Shown: one piece after another, positions 16,126-24,826 of the stretch
How the letters are laid out: the number at the start of each line of letters is the position of its first letter
Numbering within the stretch: position 1 is the first letter of the stretch
From: Agrobacterium cavarae
GTDB taxonomy: Bacteria > Pseudomonadota > Alphaproteobacteria > Rhizobiales > Rhizobiaceae
Direction: 5' to 3'
Assembly (NCBI RefSeq): GCF_004310285.1
Contig: NZ_SISF01000028.1
Span: 59,276 to 123,275, forward strand
DNA: 64,000 nucleotides
Position numbers and translations under genes: made by a program
Notes under the pieces: model-generated
The model's input: the letters and a program-made list of their open reading frames with translations, nothing else
Told to the model about the DNA's origin: nothing
The model's database searches: none

Positions 16126-16863
16126 TTACTGCCAGACGACCACACGCGCCTTGTTCGGAACGCGGTCATAAAGGTCGATAATGTCCTGGTTCATCAGGCG
16201 AACGCAGCCAGACGACACGGCCTTACCGATGGAGTTCCACTCCGGCGAACCATGCAGACGATAGAGCGTGTCCTTGCCATTTTGGAAAATGTAGAGCGCG
16301 CGTGCACCGAGTGGGTTTTTCAGGCCAGGCTCCATGCCGCCATTCCTGGCGGAATATTTGACCAGTTCCGGCTGACGCGCCACCATCTCATCCGGCGGCG
16401 TCCACTTCGGCCATTTCTGGCGCCACTGAATGACGCCCTCGCCCGACCAGGCAAAGCCTTCGCGACCGATGCCAACGCCATAACGCATCGCCGTACCGCC
16501 TGGCTCCACCACATAGAGGAAGCGCGAGCGCGTATCGACGACGACCGTTCCCGGACGCTCGCCTGTCGGGTCCACGACCCGCTGGCGGTAATAGCGGCGA
16601 TCGATTTTCTGATACGGCACTGCCGGGATAACGAAACCGCCATCCTCAACCGTGCCATACATCACCGCCAGCTCAGCGTCCGAAATACCGGAGGAGAACA
16701 TTTGGCGGAAATCATTGGCAACACCACCGGCGAAACCGAGCGGCTGCGTGCTGTCATAGGGGCCGACACCGGATGATGCACAACCCGCCAACAGCGACGC
16801 GGAAGAAAGGCCCAGAAGGGAAAGGAAAGTCCGTCTTGAAAGATCTGTGTCGGTGCTCATCAT
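16126..16863 (-). CDS. L,D-transpeptidase (YkuD), Tat-exported lipoprotein
   Basis: A 245-residue cell-wall enzyme forming 3-3 peptidoglycan cross-links or anchoring proteins to the wall. The N-terminus has a twin-arginine motif SRRTFL, a hydrophobic core and a lipobox LAGC, so it is probably Tat-exported and lipidated. The YkuD domain occupies about residues 90-245: PGTVVVDTRSRFLYVVE, WPKWTPP, NPLGARALYIF and the catalytic HGSPEWNSIG...SSGCVRLMNQD with Cys220. ATG at 16863 or 16860 is equally possible. It is adjacent to a paralogue at 17058-17942 with nearly the same domain, indicating duplication. Rhizobiales use L,D-transpeptidases heavily in polar growth. Confidence 0.9.
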   Translation of the reverse strand: MMSTDTDLSRRTFLSLLGLSSASLLAGCASSGVGPYDSTQPLGFAGGVANDFRQMFSSGISDAELAVMYGTVEDGGFVIPAVPYQKIDRRYYRQRVVDPTGERPGTVVVDTRSRFLYVVEPGGTAMRYGVGIGREGFAWSGEGVIQWRQKWPKWTPPDEMVARQPELVKYSARNGGMEPGLKNPLGARALYIFQNGKDTLYRLHGSPEWNSIGKAVSSGCVRLMNQDIIDLYDRVPNKARVVVWQ

Positions 16864-17057
16864 AAGTCCGGTTTTCTCACATCGGAGGCGAAGAGGGAGG
16901 CACTGTACCGAAGCGTGCAGAGCCTGCCTTTCAATCTCGCCGTACGTCGTTTGTTCCACGTTACATCAGCTATTGCTATAGTGGTTAAGACATACTGAAA
17001 ACCAGTTGCAGCCTTGCAACATTCGCACCGACGGGATGCTTTTAACGATCGTCGTGT

Positions 17058-17942
17058 TCACATCACCACAATCGGTGCGCCCTGCGGCACGCGATCATAA
17101 AGATCGATCACATCCTGATTGAGCATTCTGACGCAACCGGACGAGGTTGCCTTGCCGACCGATTGCCAGTCCGGCGTTCCATGCACACGGTAAAGCGTGT
17201 CCTTGCCGTCCTTGAAAATGTAAAGAGCCCGCGCACCGAGCGGGTTGTTCAGACCGGGGACCATGCCGCCGCGCGCCGCCGAGATCGACGCGAGCTCCGG
17301 TTGTCGCTGCACCATTTCATCGGGTGGCGTCCAGCGCGGCCATTTGGCCTTCCACTGGATGGCGCCCCGCCCTGACCAGGCATAGCCCGATCGTCCAAGC
17401 CCGACACCGTAGCGAACCGCCTTGCCGCCCGGCTGAACCAAGTACAGGAAATGCTGTCTCGTATCGACGACGATGGTGCCCGGCGCTTCCGCCGTCTGGT
17501 AGCTGACCTCCTGACGCAAAAACCGCGGATCGATGCGACTATAGGGAATGGCGGGCAGCGTATGGCCGTCATCCGACAGCACATCATACATGGCGCGATG
17601 AAGCGGATTGGAGACCGGCAGGCCGTATCCCATCGTCCTGTCGCGATAGGCAGGCGACAGCGCCGGCCCAGGGCGTGCCGTCGTTGGCGGGCCGTAAAGC
17701 TGCTGGAATTGGGATCGGAAAAGATCCGGCGGTCGGCTGTTGATCGAGCCTGGTGTCTGCGGCAGCGGCTCGCGCGGGATCGAGCCGACATTGTTGTAAT
17801 TGAAGACGGGTGCTGTCTCCTTCACGAAGACATCGGCGTTCATGCGACTGGTGTCGGTGATGAACAGGCAACCGCTCACAAGCGGGGCTGTCATCAAAAC
17901 GCAGGCAAATCGGCGGAGGGTCTTCAGGGCAAATACAATCAT
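17058..17942 (-). CDS. L,D-transpeptidase (YkuD), lipoprotein with long linker
   Basis: A 294-residue paralogue of the neighbouring enzyme. A Sec-type lipoprotein signal (LRRFACVLMTAPLVSGC, lipobox VSGC) is followed by a proline-rich linker of about 90 residues (IPREPLPQTPGSINSRPPD). The YkuD domain ends in HGTPDWQSVG...SSGCVRMLNQDVIDLYDRV, with the nucleophile at Cys270. The shared core TPPDEMV-RQPEL and NPLGARALYIF-DGKDTLYR-HG is almost identical to the first copy, but the export signals differ (Sec here, Tat there). It is 194 bases upstream of the paralogue in the same direction. Confidence 0.9.
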   Translation of the reverse strand: MIVFALKTLRRFACVLMTAPLVSGCLFITDTSRMNADVFVKETAPVFNYNNVGSIPREPLPQTPGSINSRPPDLFRSQFQQLYGPPTTARPGPALSPAYRDRTMGYGLPVSNPLHRAMYDVLSDDGHTLPAIPYSRIDPRFLRQEVSYQTAEAPGTIVVDTRQHFLYLVQPGGKAVRYGVGLGRSGYAWSGRGAIQWKAKWPRWTPPDEMVQRQPELASISAARGGMVPGLNNPLGARALYIFKDGKDTLYRVHGTPDWQSVGKATSSGCVRMLNQDVIDLYDRVPQGAPIVVM

Positions 17943-18044
17943 CGAACCGCTTCAAGATAGATCACTGGCGGCACAATGACTCGCGCGGCTGGCGCGAGGC
18001 TGGATAGATGGGTGATGACGGTGCCGTGCTACCCGCGCATAACT

Positions 18045-18983
18045 TCAGACGAAATTGTTGAAGAAGCGGATGCTCTCGTCCACCGCATGCGGCACGACGC
18101 CATTATGCGTGCCGGGCAGCAGCCTGTGGCTGATTTTGGTACCCACGGACGTTGCGCGTTCAACGAGAAGCTTATGATCAGCATCGAAAGGTCGCTCCTC
18201 AGTGCCGCGCAGCAACAGGGTCGGGCATTTGAGGCTATGCCCGAAACAGACCGAGGAGCGCATAATGAACTCCTGCTGATTGCTCTCGTCGAAACACAGT
18301 TCATCCGTATAGCGGTTGAAGTAGCGCCAGGAGTTGACACCCGCGGAGACCGGTACGGCTGCGCGGAATTTCCGCGTCATCGCCGCGAGCAAGGAGAGCG
18401 TGCCGCCATTGGAGTGACCGGCCAGGAAGAAGCGATCCTTGTCGATGCCAGGCAGGTTTTCGAGAAACTCGGCGGCGGATAGCGCATCTGAGGTCTCGTC
18501 ATAGAAGCCGGAGTAATATCCCTTCTGGCCGTTTTCGCCGCGGAAGGATGGCAGCATCACCACAAAGCCTGCCTCCCAGTAAGGCTTCATCAATGCCCAG
18601 TGACCATCACCGGTCGCGTTGCCTCCATGGAGGAAAAGAACGGCAGGCTTGAGCTTCTTCTCCGGAACATATTCCGACAACCAGGCAACAAGCTCTATGG
18701 AGCCGTTCGGCCCACCCGGATATGTGACGCGCCGTGCACCGGGTGGTGTGCCGAGCGGCTCGGATTTTTCAGGCGCAGACATTTTGCGCAGCAGGTGCGT
18801 TTGAAATCTTTCGCGCGCCCTGGCGTAGTCCTCATTTTCCAGCGGCAGGACTGGCGGCAGATCCACTTCAGAATGCGCGCCTTTCGGCATCAGAGCCGCT
18901 GCACCCAGCCCGAATGTACCCGCCAGCAAGGCGCGGCGTGTGGGGGAAAAAGGAAAAATCTTATCCATGCGCTTGTCTGTCAT
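18045..18983 (-). CDS. Exported alpha/beta hydrolase (dienelactone hydrolase/prolyl oligopeptidase-like)
   Basis: A 312-residue protein with an N-terminal Tat-like signal (SPTRRALLAGTFGLGAAAL) pointing to the periplasm. The alpha/beta-hydrolase core shows AVLFLHGGNATGDGHW (oxyanion region, about 114-129), nucleophile elbow GHSNGG with Ser191, a likely acid in PFDADHK and His in PGTHNGV near residue 294. The substrate is unknown; an ester or peptide bond is implied by family. It is monocistronic, between the ligase and the L,D-transpeptidases. A shorter start at 18968 (MDKIF) is possible. Confidence 0.82.
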   Translation of the reverse strand: MTDKRMDKIFPFSPTRRALLAGTFGLGAAALMPKGAHSEVDLPPVLPLENEDYARARERFQTHLLRKMSAPEKSEPLGTPPGARRVTYPGGPNGSIELVAWLSEYVPEKKLKPAVLFLHGGNATGDGHWALMKPYWEAGFVVMLPSFRGENGQKGYYSGFYDETSDALSAAEFLENLPGIDKDRFFLAGHSNGGTLSLLAAMTRKFRAAVPVSAGVNSWRYFNRYTDELCFDESNQQEFIMRSSVCFGHSLKCPTLLLRGTEERPFDADHKLLVERATSVGTKISHRLLPGTHNGVVPHAVDESIRFFNNFV

Positions 18984-19075
18984 GTGGGAATCCGATCAGC
19001 GTTGCACAGCACAATTTCAGCACCGGAATGTCCAATTGTCTACTTAATGTTTCTCTTTAATACCGTCATCTGCAT

Positions 19076-20701
19076 TCAAGCCTCCCGTTCATCGACCATC
19101 GCCATCAGAGTGACCAACCGATCGGCTTCGGAGGGAAGTTTGTCTGCACGCAACCGTGCGATTCGTGGAAAGCGCATCGCCACGCCGGATTTATGGCGGG
19201 CCGAGCGATTGATGCCCTCAAACGCAACTTCCAGCACGAAACCGAAGGATGGCGTGGCGCGCACGGCGCGTACCGGACCAAAGCGTTCGACGGTGTTGTC
19301 GCGGACGAACTTGTCGAGAACCTCAAGCTCCGCATCGGTGAAGCCGAAATAGGCTTTGCCCACGGGCACAAGTTGTTCGCCATCTTCACCGTCTGCCCAG
19401 ACGCCGAAAGTAAAATCGGAATAGTAGCTTGAGCGCTTTCCGTGGCCGCGCTGCGCGTACATCATCACCGCATCGATATTGAAGGGGTCGCGCTTCCATT
19501 TGAACCATGGACCCTTGGCGCGTCCCGCTTGATAGACGCTGTCCTTGCGCTTGATCATCACGCCTTCGATCACCAGATCGGGTGGCGCTTTGCGTAGATC
19601 GTCAAGTTCCTGCCAGTTGGTGAAGGGTACCAATGGTGAGAGATCGAAGCGGTCGTGAGGGGCGGTTTCGATGAGATCGGTCAGGTGCTTGCGTCGCTCG
19701 AGATAGGTCTTGCCGCGAATGTCCTCCTCGCGTTTGAACAGCAGATCATAGGCGCGGATGAAGGCGGGATACTCCTCCATCATCCGACCGGTGACCGTCT
19801 TGCGATTCAGCCGCTGCTGAAGGTCTGAGAAGGTTCGCGTGGCGCTGTTGGAGCGCGCCGTTCCACCGATCAGAAGTTCGCCGTCGATCACGCCGTCAAA
19901 ATTCGCAGCTTCGAGAATATCCGGGAAGGCGCCTGAAATGTCGTCGCCGGAGCGCGAGTAGAGTTTGCGGGTGTCGCCAGCACGGGAGAGTTGGACGCGG
20001 ATCCCATCCCATTTCCACTCCGCCGCAAAATCCTGCGGATCGAGATTGGCAAGATCATTGTCGCCGACTGGCGTCGACAGCATGACGGAATGAAAGATGG
20101 CAGGCGTTGCCAGAAGCGGCCGGTCGGTCTTTCCCTCAAGCCAGGCAAAGAGCGGTTCATAAGGGGGCTCCAGACCATGCCAGAGCGTTTCGATCTCGGT
20201 AATGTCCTTGCCGGCGAAGTCCGCAAGCGCCTGCCGGGCAAGACGCGCGGACACCCCGATGCGCAAACCGCCGGTGACGAGCTTCAGAAAGGCGAAGCGC
20301 GAGGATGTATCCAGCCGATCCAGAAGCTCTCGCACTGCGCCGCGCACTTCCGTCTTGCCGAGCGCGTTGATCTTGCGCACGACTTCGCCGAGGCTCGGAT
20401 CGTTGGCCTGGGGCAGATCGGCGTTCTGGCTGGTATCCCAGACGAGCGAAATCGTTTCGGCCAGATCACCAACATAGTCGTAGGAGTAGCGGAACAAGAC
20501 CTCGTCCATGCGCTCCAGAACCAGTTCGCGAAGCAAGGCCGGTTTTACGCTTTTCAGATCGAGGGTGCCTGCAATCGCTGCGAGCCCGTATCCGCGATCG
20601 GGATCGGGCGTATCGCGGAAGTAATCCGTCAAAAGCGTCAGCTTGCCGTTTCTGGATGGTGTGAGGACAAGACGGTCGAGAAGGGTCGCAAAGGCTTTCA
20701 T
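19076..20701 (-). CDS. ATP-dependent DNA ligase of the ligase-associated repair set
   Basis: A 541-residue ATP-dependent ligase. The adenylation lysine is Lys230 in AAEWKWDGIRVQ (motif I, KxDG), with motif III-like FPDILEAANFDGVIDGELLIG, motif IV VIEGVMIKRKDS and motif V GPWFKWKRDP downstream. An N-terminal DNA-binding domain occupies residues 1-190, and an OB-fold follows at about 415-535. It begins two bases after the stop of the predicted exonuclease and is surely co-transcribed with it. In many proteobacteria this ligase, the exonuclease, a DEXH helicase and the PdeM endonuclease form a damage-response cluster; only the first two are here. Confidence 0.9.
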   Translation of the reverse strand: MKAFATLLDRLVLTPSRNGKLTLLTDYFRDTPDPDRGYGLAAIAGTLDLKSVKPALLRELVLERMDEVLFRYSYDYVGDLAETISLVWDTSQNADLPQANDPSLGEVVRKINALGKTEVRGAVRELLDRLDTSSRFAFLKLVTGGLRIGVSARLARQALADFAGKDITEIETLWHGLEPPYEPLFAWLEGKTDRPLLATPAIFHSVMLSTPVGDNDLANLDPQDFAAEWKWDGIRVQLSRAGDTRKLYSRSGDDISGAFPDILEAANFDGVIDGELLIGGTARSNSATRTFSDLQQRLNRKTVTGRMMEEYPAFIRAYDLLFKREEDIRGKTYLERRKHLTDLIETAPHDRFDLSPLVPFTNWQELDDLRKAPPDLVIEGVMIKRKDSVYQAGRAKGPWFKWKRDPFNIDAVMMYAQRGHGKRSSYYSDFTFGVWADGEDGEQLVPVGKAYFGFTDAELEVLDKFVRDNTVERFGPVRAVRATPSFGFVLEVAFEGINRSARHKSGVAMRFPRIARLRADKLPSEADRLVTLMAMVDEREA

Positions 20702-20703
20702 GC

Positions 20704-21714
20704 TCAGTCCCCCTCATCTTCATATCCGACGAGATGCAGCGGACGGGCCGGAATGCCCTGAAGTTCGCACCAGCGCACGAGTGCTTCCTCACGGCCATGC
20801 GTGACCCACACTTCCGATGGCGCGACTTCCTTGATCGTTTCCAAGAGTTCCGGCCAATCGCAGTGATCGGAAATGACCAGCGGCAATTCGACACCGCCCT
20901 GTTTGGCGCGCTGGCGCACCATCATCCAACCTGAGGCAAAGGCAATGAGCGGTTCGTTGAAACGACGCGCCCAACGTTCCTGGAACGCCGAGGGCGGGCC
21001 AACGACGATCGCACCCTTGAACTGCGCCGGGTTGCTCTTCTCCAATGTGGCAGGGCGGATGTCGCCAAGATCGATACCTTGGGAGACGTAGTAATCGCAG
21101 AGCTTTGCCAGAGCGCCGTGAATATAAACCGGTCCGGAATAGCCGTTGTCGCGCAGCAGTCGCAGCACGCGCTGCGCTTTACCGAGCGAATAGGCGCCGA
21201 CAAGATGCGTGCGCTCCGGGAACTGGCGAATGGACGTCAGAAGCTTGGCAATCTCACGCGCTGGCGCCGGGTGATGAAACACCGGAAGCGCGAAGGTGGC
21301 CTCTGTGATGAAGACGTCGCAGGGAACCGGCTCGAAGGGTGCACAGGTGGGATCAACGCCGCGCTTGTAGTCCCCCGACGCGACGATGCGCAGACCTTCA
21401 TATTCGATGGAGATCTGGGCGGAGCCGAGCACGTGTCCGGCCGGATGAAACCCGACGGTCACGCCATTGACTTGCGCGATCTCTCCGAAGTCGATTGCCT
21501 GTTCGCTGAGTGTAAAATCCTCGCCATACCGCAAGCGCATGATGTCGAGCGTCTGGCGCGTCGCCAGCACCTTCTCGTGCCCTGCCCGCGCGTGATCCGA
21601 GTGACCATGGGTGATCAACGCCTTCGGCACCGGCTTCACCGGGTCGATGTAAAAGTCACCCACCGGGCAATAAAGCCCCTTCGGTGTCGGGCTGAGCAGT
21701 TTTTCTGGTTTCAT
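20704..21714 (-). CDS. Ligase-associated DNA exonuclease (metallo-beta-lactamase/beta-CASP)
   Basis: A 336-residue nuclease related to mRNA 3'-end processing and SNM1-type enzymes. The metal-binding motif ITHGHSDHARAG is at residues 34-45 (His36, His38, Asp40, His41). FHPAGHVLGSAQI (about 105), SGDYK (about 125) and VWVTHGREEALVRW near the C-terminus complete the fold. In the ligase-associated set it is expected to resect DNA ends before sealing by the ligase encoded directly downstream (two-base gap). It is divergent from the diguanylate cyclase gene. Confidence 0.9.
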   Translation of the reverse strand: MKPEKLLSPTPKGLYCPVGDFYIDPVKPVPKALITHGHSDHARAGHEKVLATRQTLDIMRLRYGEDFTLSEQAIDFGEIAQVNGVTVGFHPAGHVLGSAQISIEYEGLRIVASGDYKRGVDPTCAPFEPVPCDVFITEATFALPVFHHPAPAREIAKLLTSIRQFPERTHLVGAYSLGKAQRVLRLLRDNGYSGPVYIHGALAKLCDYYVSQGIDLGDIRPATLEKSNPAQFKGAIVVGPPSAFQERWARRFNEPLIAFASGWMMVRQRAKQGGVELPLVISDHCDWPELLETIKEVAPSEVWVTHGREEALVRWCELQGIPARPLHLVGYEDEGD

Positions 21715-21853
21715 GGCGTCGGGATCGACCGAAATTTACGATGCTTCAAAACTTCTTGCGCAAGACAAAACGAACCGTGCGGAATAAGGTTCATTTTGTG
21801 CGAAACGGTTTGGCGGGGGAAGCGGTTTTGCCGACAAAAGGGGTATCGGCGCA

Positions 21854-22684
21854 ATGAAGGGATTCTGGTCACGCATCATCTTTCGCGCCACGCTCGCAGC
21901 TGTCGGATCTCTGGCGGCGTCCCTATTGATCGTTTCAGTCCTCGTTCCGCAGATGGGTGGCACCGTGGAAGGTGTCGGCCTCTTGATGGCAATCATCTGC
22001 CCTATCGCCATTGCCGGACCAGCCAGCGGCGTTCAGTTCTATCAACTAGAGCGTTTGAAACAGGCCCGCGCCGCCCTCACCCGCTCTCATCTGGAGCTCG
22101 ATAGTCTGCATCGCGATCTGGTTGCCGCCCACGCTGCCGCCATAGAGGCGTCCCTGCGCGATCCCATGACCGGGGCCTATAATCGTATCGGCTTCATGCA
22201 GCGCATGAGCGAGAGTGCTAGCACCGAAGGCACCGTGCTCTTCATTGACGCGGACCACTTCAAGTCCATCAACGACCGTTTCGGCCATCGGACCGGGGAT
22301 CAGGCTTTGCAGACGATTGCCAAGGCGCTGCGAAAAGGTCTGAGACCAGAAGACTTTCTGGGGCGGATCGGCGGCGAGGAATTCGTCATCTTCCTTGATG
22401 GCGTCACTTCACCGGCGGAGATCGACCGCATGGCGACCGTGTTCCTGAAATCGGTGTCCTCGACGCCACTTCTGACGGAGTCCGGCGCGATCGTGGAGCT
22501 CAGCATCAGCATAGGGACAGCGAGTTTTTCCGCACTTTGCGATGCGGACGTTCTCCTCAGGGAGGCGGACTTGCGTATGTATGAGGCCAAACGAGACGGC
22601 CGCAACCGGGCCGTCATCGGTCGGGACATATCGATACCGGTGCCGCCAGATTTCAGTCTTGCGGCGCCTTCTGTTCCATGCTGA
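21854..22684 (+). CDS. Membrane diguanylate cyclase (GGEEF)
   Basis: A 276-residue inner-membrane protein. Two transmembrane helices (about 10-32 and 36-56) are followed by a coiled coil (LERLKQARAALTRSHLELDSLHRDL) and a GGDEF domain from about residue 100. The active-site loop is GRIGGEEFVIF, and an RPED inhibitory site lies five residues before it, so product inhibition is likely. FIDADHFKSINDRFGH supplies the metal aspartates. It makes c-di-GMP from two GTP at the membrane. The last 32 bases overlap antisense with the 3' end of the DHA2 exporter gene. Confidence 0.92.
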   Translation: MKGFWSRIIFRATLAAVGSLAASLLIVSVLVPQMGGTVEGVGLLMAIICPIAIAGPASGVQFYQLERLKQARAALTRSHLELDSLHRDLVAAHAAAIEASLRDPMTGAYNRIGFMQRMSESASTEGTVLFIDADHFKSINDRFGHRTGDQALQTIAKALRKGLRPEDFLGRIGGEEFVIFLDGVTSPAEIDRMATVFLKSVSSTPLLTESGAIVELSISIGTASFSALCDADVLLREADLRMYEAKRDGRNRAVIGRDISIPVPPDFSLAAPSVPC

Positions 22685-24173
22685 TCGGCAGCCGGACATT
22701 CTTCAGCATCACCGCAGCGACCAGACCGATCACCGCCGTTGCAGCCGCGACGAGGAAAAGCGGGGTGAAAGCGGCGGCATAAAGATCGGCCACGGCGTGT
22801 TGCGAGGCGGCAGGCAATTGCGCCAGCATTTTGGGTGTCAGTTCCTGAATGTTGCCAATCCCTTGAATATCGGCGCCGGTCCCCTTGAGACTTGAGGATA
22901 TGACCGCGCCGTAGATGGAGATCGCAAGTGCCGCACCGCCCATGCGGGTCAGGGTAACGGCTCCGCTTGCCGCACCGATATCGGCTTTCGCCGCGGAATT
23001 CTGCACGCCGATAATGGGCGCCTGCTGGCCGAGGCCAACACCAAGTCCTTGCAGCAACAACAGTGCAGCGATGATCGCCAGGGGTGTACCAGCATGGACC
23101 TGCGAGAGAGACAGCATCGCAACTACGGCAATCGACAGACTGATGATCGAAAACGGCTTGTAGCTTCCCGTTTTCGAGATCAGCCGGCCTGCCGTCAGCG
23201 ATCCCATGACGATGCCACCGGTGACGGCGATGAAGAAGAGTCCGGCTTCAGAAGGCGAAAGCCCGGTCGTCGTCTGCAGGAAGAGCGCGTAGTAATTGAC
23301 CATGCCGATGCCGAGACCACCGCTGACGATCGAAATGATCATCAGCAATGGAAAGGTCGAATCCTTGAACAAGCGCAGTGGCACGATCGGCTCAGGCGCG
23401 CGCTTCTCCACCTGTACCCAAAGAGTGGCGCAGACAATGGCGAAGGCAATGATCGCAAGGCTCTGCCAGGCAATCAGCGAGCCGAAGAGTTCAGCACTGT
23501 CAGCCCAAAGCACAACGCTGGAAATTGCGGCGGCGAGAAGAACCGCGCCGATGTAATCGATCTTCGGTTGACGGTCGGGTCGACGATACGGCAGGAGAAA
23601 GGCAAGCCCCAGCAGCACGACAATGCCGATGGGCAGGTTGATGAGAAAGATGGAGCGCCAGCCGAAGAGATCGCTCATCGTGCCGCCCAGGATCGGTCCG
23701 ACACTGCCGGACGCCATGATCACAAGGCTCGAATAGCTCTGGTAGCGGGCGCGTTCACGCGGGGCAAACAGATCGGCATTGACGGAGAAGATCGACACCA
23801 TGATACCGCCGCCGCCAAGGCCCTGAAGAACACGGGCAGCGATCAGCGAATCCATCGACCAGGCCAGGCCGCAGGCAAGCGAACCGATGGTAAAGAGGAC
23901 GACGGCGAAGATCATCACATATTTGCGGCCAAAGAGGTCGCCGAGCTTTCCATAAACCGGCATGACGGCGCTGGTGGCCAGGAGATAAGCGGAGCCGACC
24001 CAGCCGAAACGTTCAAGCGCGCCGAACTCGCCCACGATGGTCGGCAATGCGGTGGAGACGATCTGGTTATCCAGCGTCGCCATGAACATGGCCAGCATCA
24101 GGAATAGAAACACAATAAGTCTGCGACGGGGCTCCGTCACGAGTGGAGCCGCAGAGTTCACCGACATATCCAT
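22653..24173 (-). CDS. MFS multidrug exporter, DHA2 (EmrB/QacA) family
   Basis: A 506-residue inner-membrane transporter with fourteen predicted helices. LAMFMATLDNQIVSTALPTIVGEFG is the DHA2 motif D1 region, and KLGDLFGRKYVMIFAVVLF is motif A. GGGIMVSIFSVNADLF and GPILGGTMSDLFGWRSIFLINLPIG (motif C) also fit. It likely expels drugs or toxic metabolites by proton antiport. It is divergent from a MarR gene, with a perfect dyad in the shared promoter region, implying MarR repression relieved by a ligand. Its 3' end overlaps the convergent cyclase gene by 32 bases. Confidence 0.92.
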   Translation of the reverse strand: MDMSVNSAAPLVTEPRRRLIVFLFLMLAMFMATLDNQIVSTALPTIVGEFGALERFGWVGSAYLLATSAVMPVYGKLGDLFGRKYVMIFAVVLFTIGSLACGLAWSMDSLIAARVLQGLGGGGIMVSIFSVNADLFAPRERARYQSYSSLVIMASGSVGPILGGTMSDLFGWRSIFLINLPIGIVVLLGLAFLLPYRRPDRQPKIDYIGAVLLAAAISSVVLWADSAELFGSLIAWQSLAIIAFAIVCATLWVQVEKRAPEPIVPLRLFKDSTFPLLMIISIVSGGLGIGMVNYYALFLQTTTGLSPSEAGLFFIAVTGGIVMGSLTAGRLISKTGSYKPFSIISLSIAVVAMLSLSQVHAGTPLAIIAALLLLQGLGVGLGQQAPIIGVQNSAAKADIGAASGAVTLTRMGGAALAISIYGAVISSSLKGTGADIQGIGNIQELTPKMLAQLPAASQHAVADLYAAAFTPLFLVAAATAVIGLVAAVMLKNVRLPISMEQKAPQD

Positions 24174-24200
24174 GGAAAGGCCTCGCGTTAGGCGTCAATT

Positions 24201-24219
24201 TATGTGCTTTTGGCACATA
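24201..24219. promoter_or_regulatory. MarR-type operator
   Basis: TATGTGC (24201-24207) and GCACATA (24213-24219) are perfect inverted arms around TTTTG, 28 bases upstream of the DHA2 exporter start and 65 bases from the divergent marR start. Size and symmetry fit a MarR dimer site. Confidence 0.6.
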
Positions 24220-24283
24220 TATGTCAATGGCATCTTTCGAAGGATTGTTGTATGTTGTGCTTGGTTAGGAGCGAGGGCATCAC

Positions 24284-24790
24284 ATGAACAATCAGATCCT
24301 CAAGCGCGCCGATAGGAGCATGTCCGTTCAGGATGACGTGCTAGCTATCAGCCACACCATGACACGCATGCGCATCATGATCGGCCGGCGTGTCATCGGT
24401 CGTACGGCGATCGCGAAGCTCGCACCAGGGCTCGATCTTTCGCATCTCGATGTTCTGGATGTGGTGCATCGGACACAGGGTGACGCGACAGTCGGGTCGA
24501 TTGCCGAAGGCATGCGGCTTGATCCATCGCGTGGAAGCCGTCTGGTCGCAGATATGGTTGGCAGAGGATTGCTGCAGCGGGATGTGTCGCAGGAAGACGG
24601 CAGGCGCAGCGTGATTGTTGTCACGGCACTGGGCCGCAGTATTCTCGAAGATATGCGCGACGCCAAGATCGCAATCATCCAAGATGTGGTCAGTGACTGG
24701 CCGCAGGAGGATGTGGCCGCTTTCGCCGCACTTTTCGACCGCTTCATCGGACGCTTCGAGACGCGCCTTGCTCCGGATGCGCGCGCCTAG
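24284..24790 (+). CDS. MarR-family transcriptional regulator
   Basis: A 168-residue winged-helix regulator. The core LSHLDVLDVVHRTQGDATVGSIAEGMRLDPSRGSRLVADMVGRGLLQRDVSQEDGRRSVIVVTALG shows helix-turn-helix and wing. A 40-residue N-terminal extension carries SVQDDVLAISHTMTRMRIMIGRR, a dimerisation helix. GAGGG precedes the ATG. It is divergent from the DHA2 efflux pump, the likely target. Confidence 0.9.
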   Translation: MNNQILKRADRSMSVQDDVLAISHTMTRMRIMIGRRVIGRTAIAKLAPGLDLSHLDVLDVVHRTQGDATVGSIAEGMRLDPSRGSRLVADMVGRGLLQRDVSQEDGRRSVIVVTALGRSILEDMRDAKIAIIQDVVSDWPQEDVAAFAALFDRFIGRFETRLAPDARA

Positions 24791-24826
24791 AGCGCTGGCC
24801 GTCCAGGGCCTGATTCGTCTTTCGCG

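Noticed and set aside
16051..16776. A 241-codon plus-strand frame opposite the first L,D-transpeptidase
   Set aside because: It has no recognisable motif, while the minus-strand YkuD domain with SSGCVR is certain.
23049..24107. A 352-codon plus-strand frame opposite the DHA2 exporter
   Set aside because: Composition is extremely Arg/Gly/Asp/His rich and lacks any domain; the exporter on the other strand is unambiguous.
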